Assembly: GCA_947450865.1 (NCBI GenBank)
Contig: CANFWR010000004.1
Location: 1-45,272, forward strand
DNA length: 45,272 bases
From: Cytophagaceae bacterium
Lineage (GTDB): Bacteria; Bacteroidota; Bacteroidia; Cytophagales; Spirosomataceae
Reading direction: 5' to 3'
The position numbers and the translations under genes were made by a program. Of this stretch, positions 9,168 to 17,357 are shown in pieces. Under the pieces are notes generated by a model that saw only the letters and a list, made by a program, of their open reading frames with translations, had not been told where the DNA came from and searched no databases. The first letter of the stretch is position 1. Every line of letters starts with the position of its first letter.

Positions 9168-10079
9168 GTACAATTTAGCCCAAGCCAAATCAGCGGCGAT
9201 TTGATTCTTTAGTTCTTCAAAGGAGTCAAATCGCTTCTCTGATCTAATTTTCTCTATAAATCGAATATCGATACCTTGCCCATAGATATCGTCTTCAAAT
9301 CCCAAAATGTGCGTTTCGATGTGAATTCCTTCATCCTTATTCAAGGTAGGACGGTAGCCCATGTTCGTTAAACCATAATATTTTCCAGCCTGAATATGTA
9401 CCTCCGTTAAATACACCCCTAATTGAGGTATAAATTTATTATCTGCATTCAGCGACATATTCGCAGTAGGAAAACCAATTTTTCGGCCATTTTGATTACC
9501 GTGAATAACTACACCTGCGATTGAGAAATGATGACCAAGCATAGCATTAGCCTTAGTAGGCTCACCTTCTGATAGAAATTTTTTGATCTGAGAAGAGCTA
9601 ACGATGACCTCATCGACTTTGGCTACATCAATAGAAATAGCTTCCAGTTGATCGGAAAAATGTTCCTTGATAAAAGAAATGGAGCCCTCTCTACTTTTAC
9701 CAAAATGATTATCATAACCCAAAACCACCTTAGTTGCTTTAATTCGTCTTATGATGTGTTCTTGAATAAATTGAGTAGCCGGCAATTCCACTAAATAAGC
9801 ATTAAACGGAAGAATCACTAAATAATCTATTCCAATGGCTTCAAATGCTGCTATCTTCTCCTGCATAGGCATTAATAGCTCATTTCGTTTACCAGTAAAA
9901 TGATCTGCAGGATGATTAGAAAAAGTAATAACACAGATTTTTAGGCTACTCTCTTTCGCAGCGTTTAAACAACCATGGATAACCTTCAGATGTCCTAAAT
10001 GCAAACCATCAAACATCCCTATCGTTACCGCGGTTGCTGATTCAATCTGTACCGTATCAAAACTATAAAAGCACTTCAT
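9159..10079 (-). CDS. ribF: Bifunctional riboflavin kinase / FAD synthetase
   Basis: Phosphorylates riboflavin to FMN and adenylates FMN to FAD. It has 306 residues. The N-terminal nucleotidyltransferase domain (about 15-170) carries TIGMFDGLHLGHLKVI, the HxGH-like nucleotide-binding loop, and later VLGYDNHFGKSREGS. The C-terminal riboflavin kinase domain (about 180-305) carries GRKIGFPTANM and a segment leading to the ETHILGFEDDIYG motif. It is the last gene of the (-) operon; its start overlaps the truB end by 17 nt. Confidence 0.96.
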   Translation of the reverse strand: MKCFYSFDTVQIESATAVTIGMFDGLHLGHLKVIHGCLNAAKESSLKICVITFSNHPADHFTGKRNELLMPMQEKIAAFEAIGIDYLVILPFNAYLVELPATQFIQEHIIRRIKATKVVLGYDNHFGKSREGSISFIKEHFSDQLEAISIDVAKVDEVIVSSSQIKKFLSEGEPTKANAMLGHHFSIAGVVIHGNQNGRKIGFPTANMSLNADNKFIPQLGVYLTEVHIQAGKYYGLTNMGYRPTLNKDEGIHIETHILGFEDDIYGQGIDIRFIEKIRSEKRFDSFEELKNQIAADLAWAKLYLA

Positions 10080-10752
10080 GTAAATCGCTATTAAAAGTGG
10101 CCACCTCTTGTGCTTTATCTAAACCCCAATCCCCAATTTTTGTTCGAACCAATTCACTCATATAGGCCCCTGATTGACATTTGATGCCAAAATCACGTAC
10201 AATACTTCGGATATAGGTCCCCTTACTACATTCAATCTCAAAACTAATCTCTGGAAAATGAGATATGTCTATTTCCATCCGATACACCTCTACTTCTCTG
10301 ATCTTAATGTCTAGATCTTCTGCATTCACTCCATTTCTAGCATGAGTAAATAAGCGTTGACCATTTAATTTAATAGCGGAATAAATAGGAGGGACTTGTT
10401 GAATAGTACCTAAGAACGTTTGACGAACTTCCTCCAATAGCGTTGCATCTATATGCTCAATCGGATATTCTCCATCAAAATCCGTCTCTAAATCTATCGA
10501 GGGTGTTGTTTTGCCTAACACTAGCTTACCAGTATAGGTCTTAGGTAACGATTGAAAATAATCTATCTTCTTAGTGTATTTACCCACACACATAATTAAT
10601 ATACCAGTGGCTAAAGGATCTAATGTCCCTGCATGGCCTATCTTTTTAAAACGACCGAGATTACGAATCTTCTTTACTACATCAAAAGAAGACCATTCTC
10701 TAGGTTTATTAATTACGTAAAACTTGTCTTGAACTTCTATTAACTCATCCAC
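10063..10752 (-). CDS. truB: tRNA pseudouridine-55 synthase
   Basis: Isomerises U55 in the T-loop of tRNAs. The 229 residues are short compared with proteobacterial TruB (about 310), consistent with a catalytic core lacking a full C-terminal PUA domain, as is common in Bacteroidota. The start KPREWSSFDVVKKIRN and the catalytic motif GHAGTLDPLATGIL, with the nucleophilic Asp, are clear, as is the YSAIKLNGQRLF segment. It overlaps uppP by 13 nt upstream and ribF by 17 nt downstream, so translation in the operon is probably coupled. Confidence 0.96.
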   Translation of the reverse strand: MDELIEVQDKFYVINKPREWSSFDVVKKIRNLGRFKKIGHAGTLDPLATGILIMCVGKYTKKIDYFQSLPKTYTGKLVLGKTTPSIDLETDFDGEYPIEHIDATLLEEVRQTFLGTIQQVPPIYSAIKLNGQRLFTHARNGVNAEDLDIKIREVEVYRMEIDISHFPEISFEIECSKGTYIRSIVRDFGIKCQSGAYMSELVRTKIGDWGLDKAQEVATFNSDLHEVLL

Positions 10753-11528
10753 AGGTACACACTTAATAAAAGTCCAACAATAATGCGGTAGTAGCCAAAC
10801 AAGGCGAATCCATGTTGTTTAACAAATCCCACCATCCATTTGATTGTTAATAGTGCCACAACAAAACTAATCACCGTACCAATACTCAAAAACTGAATAT
10901 GTTCCTTCGTGAATAGTACATCAAAATCATCACGGTAATCCAATAATTTTTTCGCACATGCCCCTAATATGGTAGGAATACCAAGTAAAAAAGAATATTC
11001 AACTGCAGCAGCATGACTAAGGCCTAGCACTCGACCTCCTAAAATAGTAGCACCTGAACGAGAGACACCTGGAATCATAGCTATACACTGAAATAAACCA
11101 ATTTTGAATGCTTTTAGATAAGAGATCGAATGAATTTCCACTGAATCTGATTTAGCTGGAAGCCACTGATCAATGCGAACTAATAGTAATCCACCTAAAA
11201 TCCATGAACCCGCAATAAACCAATACCCTTGAAATAAAGCCTCTAAGAAATCATCTAATAATACACCTAAAATAACAGCAGGAATAAAGGAAGCAATAAT
11301 GGTATAGTAAATGGATAAACCCGAAGCGAATAAGCGCTTGAAATAAAGAAATGGTACCGCAGCAATAGCCCCTAACTGTACAAAGACCGTAAAGAAATTA
11401 AGGAACTTTGAATTTTCAATCCCTAATAAATTTTCAGAAACAATTAAATGAGCAGTTGAAGATACGGGCAAGAATTCAGTTAAACCCTCAACTATTCCTA
11501 AAATGATCGTTTTTAGAATCTCTGTCAT
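10740..11528 (-). CDS. uppP: Undecaprenyl-diphosphatase (BacA/UppP family)
   Basis: A polytopic inner-membrane phosphatase that recycles undecaprenyl pyrophosphate to the lipid carrier for peptidoglycan and other envelope polymers. Both family motifs are present: GIVEGLTEFLPVSSTAHLIV near the N-terminus and PGVSRSGATILGGRVLGL in the middle. I place the start at ATG 11528 (MTEILKTI), because it forms a TAATG overlap with the upstream stop and matches family N-termini; the ATG at 11540 would add four residues. The product has 262 residues and about eight hydrophobic segments. Confidence 0.95.
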   Translation of the reverse strand: MTEILKTIILGIVEGLTEFLPVSSTAHLIVSENLLGIENSKFLNFFTVFVQLGAIAAVPFLYFKRLFASGLSIYYTIIASFIPAVILGVLLDDFLEALFQGYWFIAGSWILGGLLLVRIDQWLPAKSDSVEIHSISYLKAFKIGLFQCIAMIPGVSRSGATILGGRVLGLSHAAAVEYSFLLGIPTILGACAKKLLDYRDDFDVLFTKEHIQFLSIGTVISFVVALLTIKWMVGFVKQHGFALFGYYRIIVGLLLSVYLWMS

Positions 11529-11731
11529 TAGCGCTTCCACTTAAATAAAGAGAACACGGGAATAATGATTCCCACCAAAACCAGAATGGGACCGAGGGTT
11601 AAGCCTAAAAAGCCAAAACCAAATTCCTCCTTATCTAAGGTCATTACAAAAAAACCTATCAACATAATTCCAATACCTAGTAAGAGAATTTTAATGTCTT
11701 TGGACCCTAACGGCATATTTGATTGACTCAT
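11528..11731 (-). CDS. Small two-helix membrane protein, DUF3098 family
   Basis: A 67-residue protein with a short polar N-terminus (MSQSNMPLGSKDIK) and two hydrophobic helices (about 13-32 and 43-62), ending in a basic cap (FKWKR). It sits between ftsX and uppP, with a 1-nt gap to ftsX and a 1-nt TAATG overlap with uppP. This is the place where Bacteroidota genomes carry DUF3098. The function is unknown; the position suggests a role with division or envelope lipid-carrier metabolism, but that is inference. Confidence 0.8.
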   Translation of the reverse strand: MSQSNMPLGSKDIKILLLGIGIMLIGFFVMTLDKEEFGFGFLGLTLGPILVLVGIIIPVFSLFKWKR

Positions 11732-11732
11732 A

Positions 11733-12617
11733 TTAAAAAAGGTTTGTATGTTGAATTTTTAGATACTTTGATATAGAAAAGAAGGAAGCAATTACACTGA
11801 ATAAGGTGCAAAATCCTACACAGATAAGTGCTAGCTGTGCTTGGTTATTCACTTCAAAAAACAAAGCTGAAATTTCAGGAATCGAGGTAGAAAAGTAATA
11901 AAAGGCTCCATCAGCCAAAACAAACCCAATCAATCCACCTAAGAAACCTACTAATAACGAATTCAATAGGTAAGGTTTTTGGATAAATCCATTAGTGCTT
12001 CCAAGTAATTGCATCGTTTTAATTAAAACACGGTTTCCATGAATGTGTAAGCGAATATTATTCGCTAATTGAACATATACGAACAAAACTAAAAGAATAA
12101 TTAAGATGACTCCTACATACCCAACCGCCTTAATTTTACCTAAAAGTGAACCGATAAAGGTATTCGGATAAGTAACCTCATATACATCTGGTCTTGCTTG
12201 AATCTCTGCTACTATCTTTTTAAAGGACGCTTCATTTTTATATTCCTCTTTTATCCCCAAAATCAAACAGTTTTTAAACGGATTTTCTTCACCTAAAAGT
12301 GTTTGGTAATCTTCTTGTGAAGACTTTAAAAATTCAGTAGCAATCTGGGCTTTTGACTTAAATTCTAATTCTGGTTTTAACTCCTTTTGGCCTAAATAGG
12401 GGCGTGTTTTAAAGTAGGTAATAGTAGATGCTAAATCACTTGTTTGTAAAGAATCGCTTAAATAAACGTATACTTTCATTTGTGATTTAATCTCATCCCC
12501 CCACGACTTTACGCTCACAAATAGTTGAAAGAATAAGGCAAGAATAAAGGCCAAACTCGCCATGGAGATTACCAAAGTTAATTGGGTAGACTGCGGACGA
12601 CTTTTAGAATATTTCAT
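11733..12617 (-). CDS. ftsX: Cell division protein FtsX (permease-like)
   Basis: A 294-residue inner-membrane protein with the FtsX layout: a short cytoplasmic N-terminus, a first membrane helix (about 15-36), a periplasmic domain (about 40-170) with the SQMKVYVYL and ARPDVYEVTYPN segments, and three C-terminal helices with a cytoplasmic loop (RLHIHGNRVLIKTMQLLGSTNGFIQKPYL). FtsX normally works with the ATPase FtsE to control cell-wall hydrolases at the septum. ftsE is not adjacent here, as is usual in Bacteroidota. It is separated by 2 nt from the upstream nuclease-domain gene. Confidence 0.93.
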   Translation of the reverse strand: MKYSKSRPQSTQLTLVISMASLAFILALFFQLFVSVKSWGDEIKSQMKVYVYLSDSLQTSDLASTITYFKTRPYLGQKELKPELEFKSKAQIATEFLKSSQEDYQTLLGEENPFKNCLILGIKEEYKNEASFKKIVAEIQARPDVYEVTYPNTFIGSLLGKIKAVGYVGVILIILLVLFVYVQLANNIRLHIHGNRVLIKTMQLLGSTNGFIQKPYLLNSLLVGFLGGLIGFVLADGAFYYFSTSIPEISALFFEVNNQAQLALICVGFCTLFSVIASFFSISKYLKIQHTNLF

Positions 12618-12619
12618 AT

Positions 12620-13189
12620 TTATAATTTTTCAATTTCATCTCTTAATTTAGCCGCTTCCTCATAGTTCTCTTCCTGCAATGCCTTGTTTAATAATCCCTC
12701 TAATTCAGCCTTTGAGCGAACAACAGGTGATTTATCAAGTCCATCAAATTCATCCTCTAATTCATCCATAAACTCCTCCTCGGGAATACAGATTTCAGTT
12801 AAAAGCTTTTCAGAAATGAATATGGGTATAGATAAACGAATAGCAAGGGCAATAGAATCCGATGGTCTGGCATCTACTTGAAATGTCTCTCCCTCTTTAT
12901 TTATCTCCAAATTAGCATAGAAAATACCATCCTTGAAATCGGTAATTACCACTTTTTGAAGAGAAACATTGGAGTAAGAAAGTAGATTAACACACAAATC
13001 ATGTGTTAGTGGTCTGCTCGTTTGAATATGTTCCAAATAAACCGAAATAGATTGTGCCTCCTGACTACCGATAACGATCGGAAAACGCAATGCCTGCGAA
13101 TTATCTGCTTCTAACAAGAGAATATAAGAACTAGCACCTACAGAACTAGGATTAACAGATAAAATACGCAACGGAACAAACTCTTTCAA
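12620..13189 (-). CDS. Bifunctional nuclease (BFN/DUF151) domain protein with C-terminal UVR motif; TTG start
   Basis: It has 189 residues. Residues about 5-135 form a BFN/DUF151 domain (LPIVIGSQEAQSI-type segment and the VDARPSDSIALAIRLSIPIFIS signature). An acidic linker follows, then a UvrB/UvrC motif at about 160-188 (LLNKALQEENYEEAAKLRDEIEKL). No ATG is available in frame before residue 140, and a stop lies four codons upstream, so TTG at 13189 is the start. A -7 promoter box lies just upstream, which makes this the first gene of the ftsX-DUF3098-uppP-truB-ribF operon. The biochemical role in bacteria is not settled. Confidence 0.88.
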   Translation of the reverse strand: MKEFVPLRILSVNPSSVGASSYILLLEADNSQALRFPIVIGSQEAQSISVYLEHIQTSRPLTHDLCVNLLSYSNVSLQKVVITDFKDGIFYANLEINKEGETFQVDARPSDSIALAIRLSIPIFISEKLLTEICIPEEEFMDELEDEFDGLDKSPVVRSKAELEGLLNKALQEENYEEAAKLRDEIEKL

Positions 13190-13206
13190 AGGCCTATATT
13201 AAAACA

Positions 13207-13214
13207 CAAATGTA
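13207..13214 (-). promoter_or_regulatory. Candidate -7 promoter box for the BFN-ftsX-uppP-truB-ribF operon
   Basis: On the minus strand this reads TACATTTG, an exact TAnnTTTG match (the same octamer as before tRNA-Ser). I found no good -33 TTTG at the right distance. The start point would fall near 13200, about 10 nt before the TTG start codon, so the leader is very short. The gap between etfA and this gene is only 43 nt. Confidence 0.5.
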
Positions 13215-13232
13215 CCAATTAGACCGCTAATT

Positions 13233-14162
13233 TTAATGAGTTTGAAGCTTTTTTGTTAGTCTTGGAAGTATATCATTTACATCCCCCACGATTCCATAGT
13301 CCGCATGTTTGAAAAAGGGCGCTTCAGGATCATTATTTATCACGACTACGATACGTGAACCATTGACACCCGCTAAATGCTGGATAGCTCCTGAAATTCC
13401 GCAAGCGATATATAAATTAGGCGAAATCTTCACACCTGTTTGTCCTACGTGTTCGTGGTGAGGACGCCAATTTAAATCAGATACTGGCTTAGAACAAGCA
13501 GTAGCCGCCCCTAAAGCTTTGGCTAAATCCTCTACTATTGTCCAATTACCTGGATCTTTTAGACCACGACCTGCACCCACAACTAAAGCCGCATCTGGCA
13601 ATGGAATTGATCCAGTAATAGGTTTCAAGGCTAGAATAGAAGCTTTGCTACCGGCGGCGCTAGTTAAAGTGGAAACTGAATTAATTGATTGTTCTCCATA
13701 TACTGAATTAGCACTGAAATCGAAATTACGATTCAAACTAAAATAGGCAGCAGTTTCTGATGTTAATGACAAAGATGCCTTTCCAGAAAAGATTGATTTA
13801 GTAATCAAAAATTTTCCACCTGAATAGGACATTTGTTGAATCCCTGAAATCATTTCTTGAGATGAACTTGCAGCTAAAAGACTTAATAAATTATCGACTT
13901 GAATTGATTTTATACCAAACACGGAATAACCATCAACTGCTTGAGTCAAGGGTTGAATACTAGCTGAATCAATCCATAATCCTTCGGATAATTGAATGAC
14001 ATCAATTGACTTAGAAGCAGAAACAGTGCTAAAATTTACATCGCCTATAGCCAAAAGTAAAATAGACTCTGGACTAAAAGAAGATACAAATGAAATTAAT
14101 GATTTAGAAGCATCAGAAAGTTGACCTTCTTTTGTTTGAGCAATAATAGCGACTTTTTTCAT
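13233..14162 (-). CDS. etfA: Electron transfer flavoprotein, alpha subunit
   Basis: Partner of EtfB; binds the FAD that carries electrons from acyl-CoA and similar dehydrogenases to the respiratory chain. It has 309 residues. The N-terminal domain begins KKVAIIAQTKEGQLSDASK. The conserved C-terminal FAD domain (about 185-305) shows VVGAGRGLKDPGNW, VGQTGVKISPNLYIACGISGAIQHLAGVNGS and INNDPEAPFFKHADYGIVGD. It follows etfB after 1 nt. No ETF dehydrogenase or ETF:quinone oxidoreductase is in the window. Confidence 0.96.
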   Translation of the reverse strand: MKKVAIIAQTKEGQLSDASKSLISFVSSFSPESILLLAIGDVNFSTVSASKSIDVIQLSEGLWIDSASIQPLTQAVDGYSVFGIKSIQVDNLLSLLAASSSQEMISGIQQMSYSGGKFLITKSIFSGKASLSLTSETAAYFSLNRNFDFSANSVYGEQSINSVSTLTSAAGSKASILALKPITGSIPLPDAALVVGAGRGLKDPGNWTIVEDLAKALGAATACSKPVSDLNWRPHHEHVGQTGVKISPNLYIACGISGAIQHLAGVNGSRIVVVINNDPEAPFFKHADYGIVGDVNDILPRLTKKLQTH

Positions 14163-14163
14163 C

Positions 14164-14898
14164 TTATAATACGTTTGTCTCAGTTCTTAATAAATCAATC
14201 AATTGCTCTGCATCTTCTGCCTTAATCATCTTATTCTTACGAGCTGTTTCGGCAATATCAGCTTTTAGGATCTGAATTTGGCTAGTAGTATCAAAAGGTA
14301 ATACCGTAATCTCTTTCGTACGTGCTGTCATAATGCCCCGCATTGATGGAATTTTCCATTCAGCTATGGGTTCTTGACATCCTAATACGGCAGGTAGGGG
14401 ACATGAAACGTCCATTTTACCTCCATCCATTTCTACTTCTAATTTCAAGCCATCATCCGCCAAATCCAAATGCATCACTGGGTTAAAGTGAGAATATCCA
14501 AGGGCACCAGCCACTAAACCATGTACAATTCCAGAGTTATAATCGATGGACTCTTTTCCCATCAAAATTAAATCCATCGGATTTTGATTCACAAAAGAGA
14601 CAATGGAACTAGCGATCTGTGCTGATGTAGTTGGATTTCCATCGATACGAACAGCCGAATCTGCTCCTAGTGCTAAACATTTACGAATAAGTGCTTCTGA
14701 TTCTGCACCGCCTACGTGTAAAACTATGACTTCAGCACCGTTGCTTTCCTTCAGTTCAATAGCACGAGAAAGGGCATAATCATCATAGGGACCTACAATA
14801 AATGTTAATCCCTGGCTACTTATTTGGGAGGTTGATGGATCTATTGTTATTTTTGAGGTAGTGTCTGGGACACAGGAGATACAGACTAGTATTTTCAT
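14164..14898 (-). CDS. etfB: Electron transfer flavoprotein, beta subunit
   Basis: The AMP-binding subunit of the ETF heterodimer, 244 residues. It opens with the typical MKILVCISCVPDTTSKI and has GPYDDYALSRAIELKE, LGADSAVRID, ILMGKESIDYNSGIVHGLVAGALGYSHFNPVMHLDL, and the C-terminal recognition-loop region (PSMRGIMTARTKEI). It is first in an etfB-etfA operon, transcribed away from the small TPR gene with 51 nt between their start codons. Confidence 0.96.
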   Translation of the reverse strand: MKILVCISCVPDTTSKITIDPSTSQISSQGLTFIVGPYDDYALSRAIELKESNGAEVIVLHVGGAESEALIRKCLALGADSAVRIDGNPTTSAQIASSIVSFVNQNPMDLILMGKESIDYNSGIVHGLVAGALGYSHFNPVMHLDLADDGLKLEVEMDGGKMDVSCPLPAVLGCQEPIAEWKIPSMRGIMTARTKEITVLPFDTTSQIQILKADIAETARKNKMIKAEDAEQLIDLLRTETNVL

Positions 14899-14917
14899 GG
14901 CAGATTAAATTGTTATG

Positions 14918-14949
14918 CAAGCATACTAATTTGTTTTTAATTTAGCAAA
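14918..14949 (-). promoter_or_regulatory. Candidate promoter for etfBA
   Basis: On the minus strand, TTTG (14949-14946) and TATGCTTG (14925-14918) are separated by 20 nt; the -7 box differs from TAnnTTTG at one base. The predicted start near 14911 leaves a leader of about 12 nt. The -33 element directly abuts the ATG of the divergent TPR gene at 14950. Confidence 0.5.
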
Positions 14950-15258
14950 ATGGATCGTAAAGAATTTATTAAAAATGAGATTAATCAAGATCCAACGGAT
15001 CCGTTTAACTATTATCTATTAGCGATAGAATGGCTAAAAGAGGGTGACATAAATGAAGCTTTTGCGCAATTTGAAATGATTATCTCAGATTTCCCAGAAT
15101 ATGTAGCGACATACTATACCTATGCGAATGCTTTACTAGCTGATAACAGGGAGGATAGAGCTGAAGAGATTATTCAGGCTGGTATCGTGCAGGCAGACAA
15201 AAAAGGAGCTGCTAAAGCCTTGAAAGAACTGAAGCAACTCCTTGAATTGAATTTTTAA
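14950..15258 (+). CDS. Small tetratricopeptide-repeat protein
   Basis: A 102-residue cytoplasmic protein made of helix pairs with TPR spacing: residues about 17-50 (PFNYYLLAIEWLKEGDINEAFAQFEMIISDFP) and about 51-85 (YVATYYTYANALLADNREDRAEEIIQAGIVQA), then a C-terminal helix. It has no signal peptide or catalytic motif, so it is probably a protein-interaction adaptor. Its stop codon abuts the parE stop with zero spacing (15258/15259). It is divergent from etfB. The partner cannot be told from sequence. Confidence 0.8.
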   Translation: MDRKEFIKNEINQDPTDPFNYYLLAIEWLKEGDINEAFAQFEMIISDFPEYVATYYTYANALLADNREDRAEEIIQAGIVQADKKGAAKALKELKQLLELNF

Positions 15259-17145
15259 TTAGGCCAAAAGCACCTCTTCTAAATCCTTCTCGATAATCAG
15301 GTTATCAATAATGAATTTTTGGCGCTCTGGTGTATTCTTACCCATGTAATACGTTAAAAGCTGAGGGATAGTGAAATCCTTTTCGAGAATCACCGGCTCT
15401 AATTTAATATCCTCGCCAATAAAGTTTCCAAACTCCTCCGGCGAAATTTCACCTAAACCCTTAAAGCGCGTAATCTCAGGCTTAGGACCTAAGGCTTCAA
15501 TCGCATTACGTCGTTCTTCATCAGAATAGCAATAACGCGTTTCTTTCTTATTTCGAACCCTAAATAGGGGAGTCTCTAAAATATACAGGTGACCATTACG
15601 TACTAAATCTGGAAAGAATTGTAAGAAGAACGTTAAAATAAGCAAGCGAATGTGCATTCCATCGACATCGGCATCCGTTGCAATCACAATCTTATTGTAA
15701 CGTAGATTATCTAAGGAATCTTCAATATCTAATGCGTGCTGCAATAGATTAAATTCCTCATTTTCGTATACAATTTTCTTCGTTAGGCCAAAACTATTCA
15801 ATGGCTTTCCTCGTAAACTAAAAACAGCCTGCAATTGCACATCACGTGATTTAGTAATACTTCCCGAAGCTGAATCACCCTCCGTAATAAACAACGTTGT
15901 ATCATGACGTGTCTCCGATTTTTCATCAGATAAATGAACACGGCAATCTCTTAGTTTCTTATTATGTAAATTGGCTTTCTTAGCACGCTCATTCGCTAAT
16001 TTCTTAATACCTGCTATATCCTTACGCTCGCGTTCAGATTGCAAAATACGCTTTAATAAAGCATCAGCTGATGCTGGGTTTTGGTGTAAATAATTATCCA
16101 ATTCCGTCTTCACAAAATCCCCAATAAACGTACGAATCGAAGTGGAGTTCGAATCTGGAGATATAGTGGTGCTACCTAATTTTGTCTTTGTTTGGGATTC
16201 AAATACGGGCTCTTGAACTCGAATAGCAATGGCGCCTACGATACTCGCACGCACATCGGATGGATCAAAGTCTTTTTTGAAGAACTCGCGCACCGTTCTC
16301 ACAATCGCTTCTCTAAAGGCCGCTAAGTGCGTTCCCCCTTGAGTGGTATTTTGACCATTTACGAAGGAATAATATTCCTCTCCGTATTGGTTATTATGCG
16401 TAATGGCTAACTCTATATCGTTCCCCTTTAAATGGATAATCGGATAACGATTTTCCTCTGCATTCGTCTTTTTAGAAAGTAAATCGAAGAGACCATTTTG
16501 GGAAAAATACTTTTCTCCATTAAAATTAATGGTCAATCCCGCATTCAAATAGGCATAATTCCAAAACAAGGAATCCAAATATTGCGGAATGAAATGGTAA
16601 TTCTTAAAGATGGTATTATCTGGCTCAAACTGAACATGAGTTCCACTCTTCGCATTCGAAGATTCAATACCAGGTGATTCAGCTGTTAATTCACCCTTGC
16701 AAAACTCCGCCCATTTGGTTTGACCATCGCGATAGGATTGTACTTTAAAGTAATTAGAGAGGGCATTCGTTGCCTTCGTACCCACACCATTCAAACCTAC
16801 GGACTTTTGGAAAGCACCTGAATCGTACTTGCCTCCGGTGTTTATTTTGGAAACGCAATCAATCACCTTACCTAATGGAATACCGCGGCCATAATCTCGA
16901 ACTTCTACCTTATGATCTGAGATTTTAACGTCAATGGACTTGCCATTTCCCATCATATGCTCATCAATCGAGTTATCCATAATCTCTTTCACGAGAACAT
17001 AGATACCATCATCCACCGATGAACCATCGCCTAATTTACCAATATACATACCCGGACGAAGCCGAATATGCTCTTTCCAATCTAGGGAACGAATACTATC
17101 GTCGTTATAAACAGGTACGTTTTGTTGATTTTCTTCCACTGACAT
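15259..17145 (-). CDS. parE: DNA topoisomerase IV subunit B (ParE)
   Basis: The ATPase subunit of the type IIA topoisomerase that decatenates chromosomes. It has 628 residues. The GHKL ATPase domain shows [36 protein letters not shown] and [14 protein letters not shown]. The transducer includes the QTKTKLG lysine loop (about 310). The TOPRIM domain has EGDSASGS and [12 protein letters not shown], followed by [15 protein letters not shown]. The length and the N-terminus match the ParE rather than GyrB branch of Bacteroidota. parC lies about 10 kb away on the opposite strand rather than next to it. Confidence 0.94.
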   Translation of the reverse strand: MSVEENQQNVPVYNDDSIRSLDWKEHIRLRPGMYIGKLGDGSSVDDGIYVLVKEIMDNSIDEHMMGNGKSIDVKISDHKVEVRDYGRGIPLGKVIDCVSKINTGGKYDSGAFQKSVGLNGVGTKATNALSNYFKVQSYRDGQTKWAEFCKGELTAESPGIESSNAKSGTHVQFEPDNTIFKNYHFIPQYLDSLFWNYAYLNAGLTINFNGEKYFSQNGLFDLLSKKTNAEENRYPIIHLKGNDIELAITHNNQYGEEYYSFVNGQNTTQGGTHLAAFREAIVRTVREFFKKDFDPSDVRASIVGAIAIRVQEPVFESQTKTKLGSTTISPDSNSTSIRTFIGDFVKTELDNYLHQNPASADALLKRILQSERERKDIAGIKKLANERAKKANLHNKKLRDCRVHLSDEKSETRHDTTLFITEGDSASGSITKSRDVQLQAVFSLRGKPLNSFGLTKKIVYENEEFNLLQHALDIEDSLDNLRYNKIVIATDADVDGMHIRLLILTFFLQFFPDLVRNGHLYILETPLFRVRNKKETRYCYSDEERRNAIEALGPKPEITRFKGLGEISPEEFGNFIGEDIKLEPVILEKDFTIPQLLTYYMGKNTPERQKFIIDNLIIEKDLEEVLLA

Positions 17146-17154
17146 AATTTTACA

Positions 17155-17185
17155 CTAAATTATCAAATAGTTCGCGATTAAGAAA
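17155..17185 (-). promoter_or_regulatory. Candidate promoter for parE with near-zero leader
   Basis: On the minus strand, TTTC (17185-17182), a 19-nt spacer and TAATTTAG (17162-17155) resemble TTTG-N19-TAnnTTTG with one mismatch in each element. The box ends only 9 nt before the ATG at 17145, so the mRNA would begin within a few nt of the start codon. Confidence 0.45.
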
Positions 17186-17298
17186 GAGCGGGGATTGAAT
17201 TAATTAGGTCAAAAAAAGGACTAACGGATTAAAAGCCTGTTTCATTGGTTTTTAATGCTGTGAAAAAGGGGATAACTTGCGGTTGCTTTGTAACAGTC

Positions 17299-17349
17299 GT
17301 CACTCCGTGACTTAGTCAATGAGTTGCCGGAAGAATCCGGCTTAGTCAA
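17299..17349 (+). repeat. Two hairpins, each followed by TTAGTCAA, just upstream of the permease gene
   Basis: Hairpin 1 is GTCAC-TCC-GTGAC (17299-17311) followed by TTAGTCAA (17312-17319). Hairpin 2 is GCCGGA-AGAA-TCCGGC (17326-17341) followed by TTAGTCAA (17342-17349). The two octamers are exactly 30 nt apart. Hairpin 2 ends 16 nt before the ATG at 17358. The rest of the 212-nt gap (17146-17298) holds the parE promoter and nothing else I can identify. It could be a dispersed intergenic repeat or an mRNA leader element. Confidence 0.6.
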
Positions 17350-17357
17350 AAGGTCTT

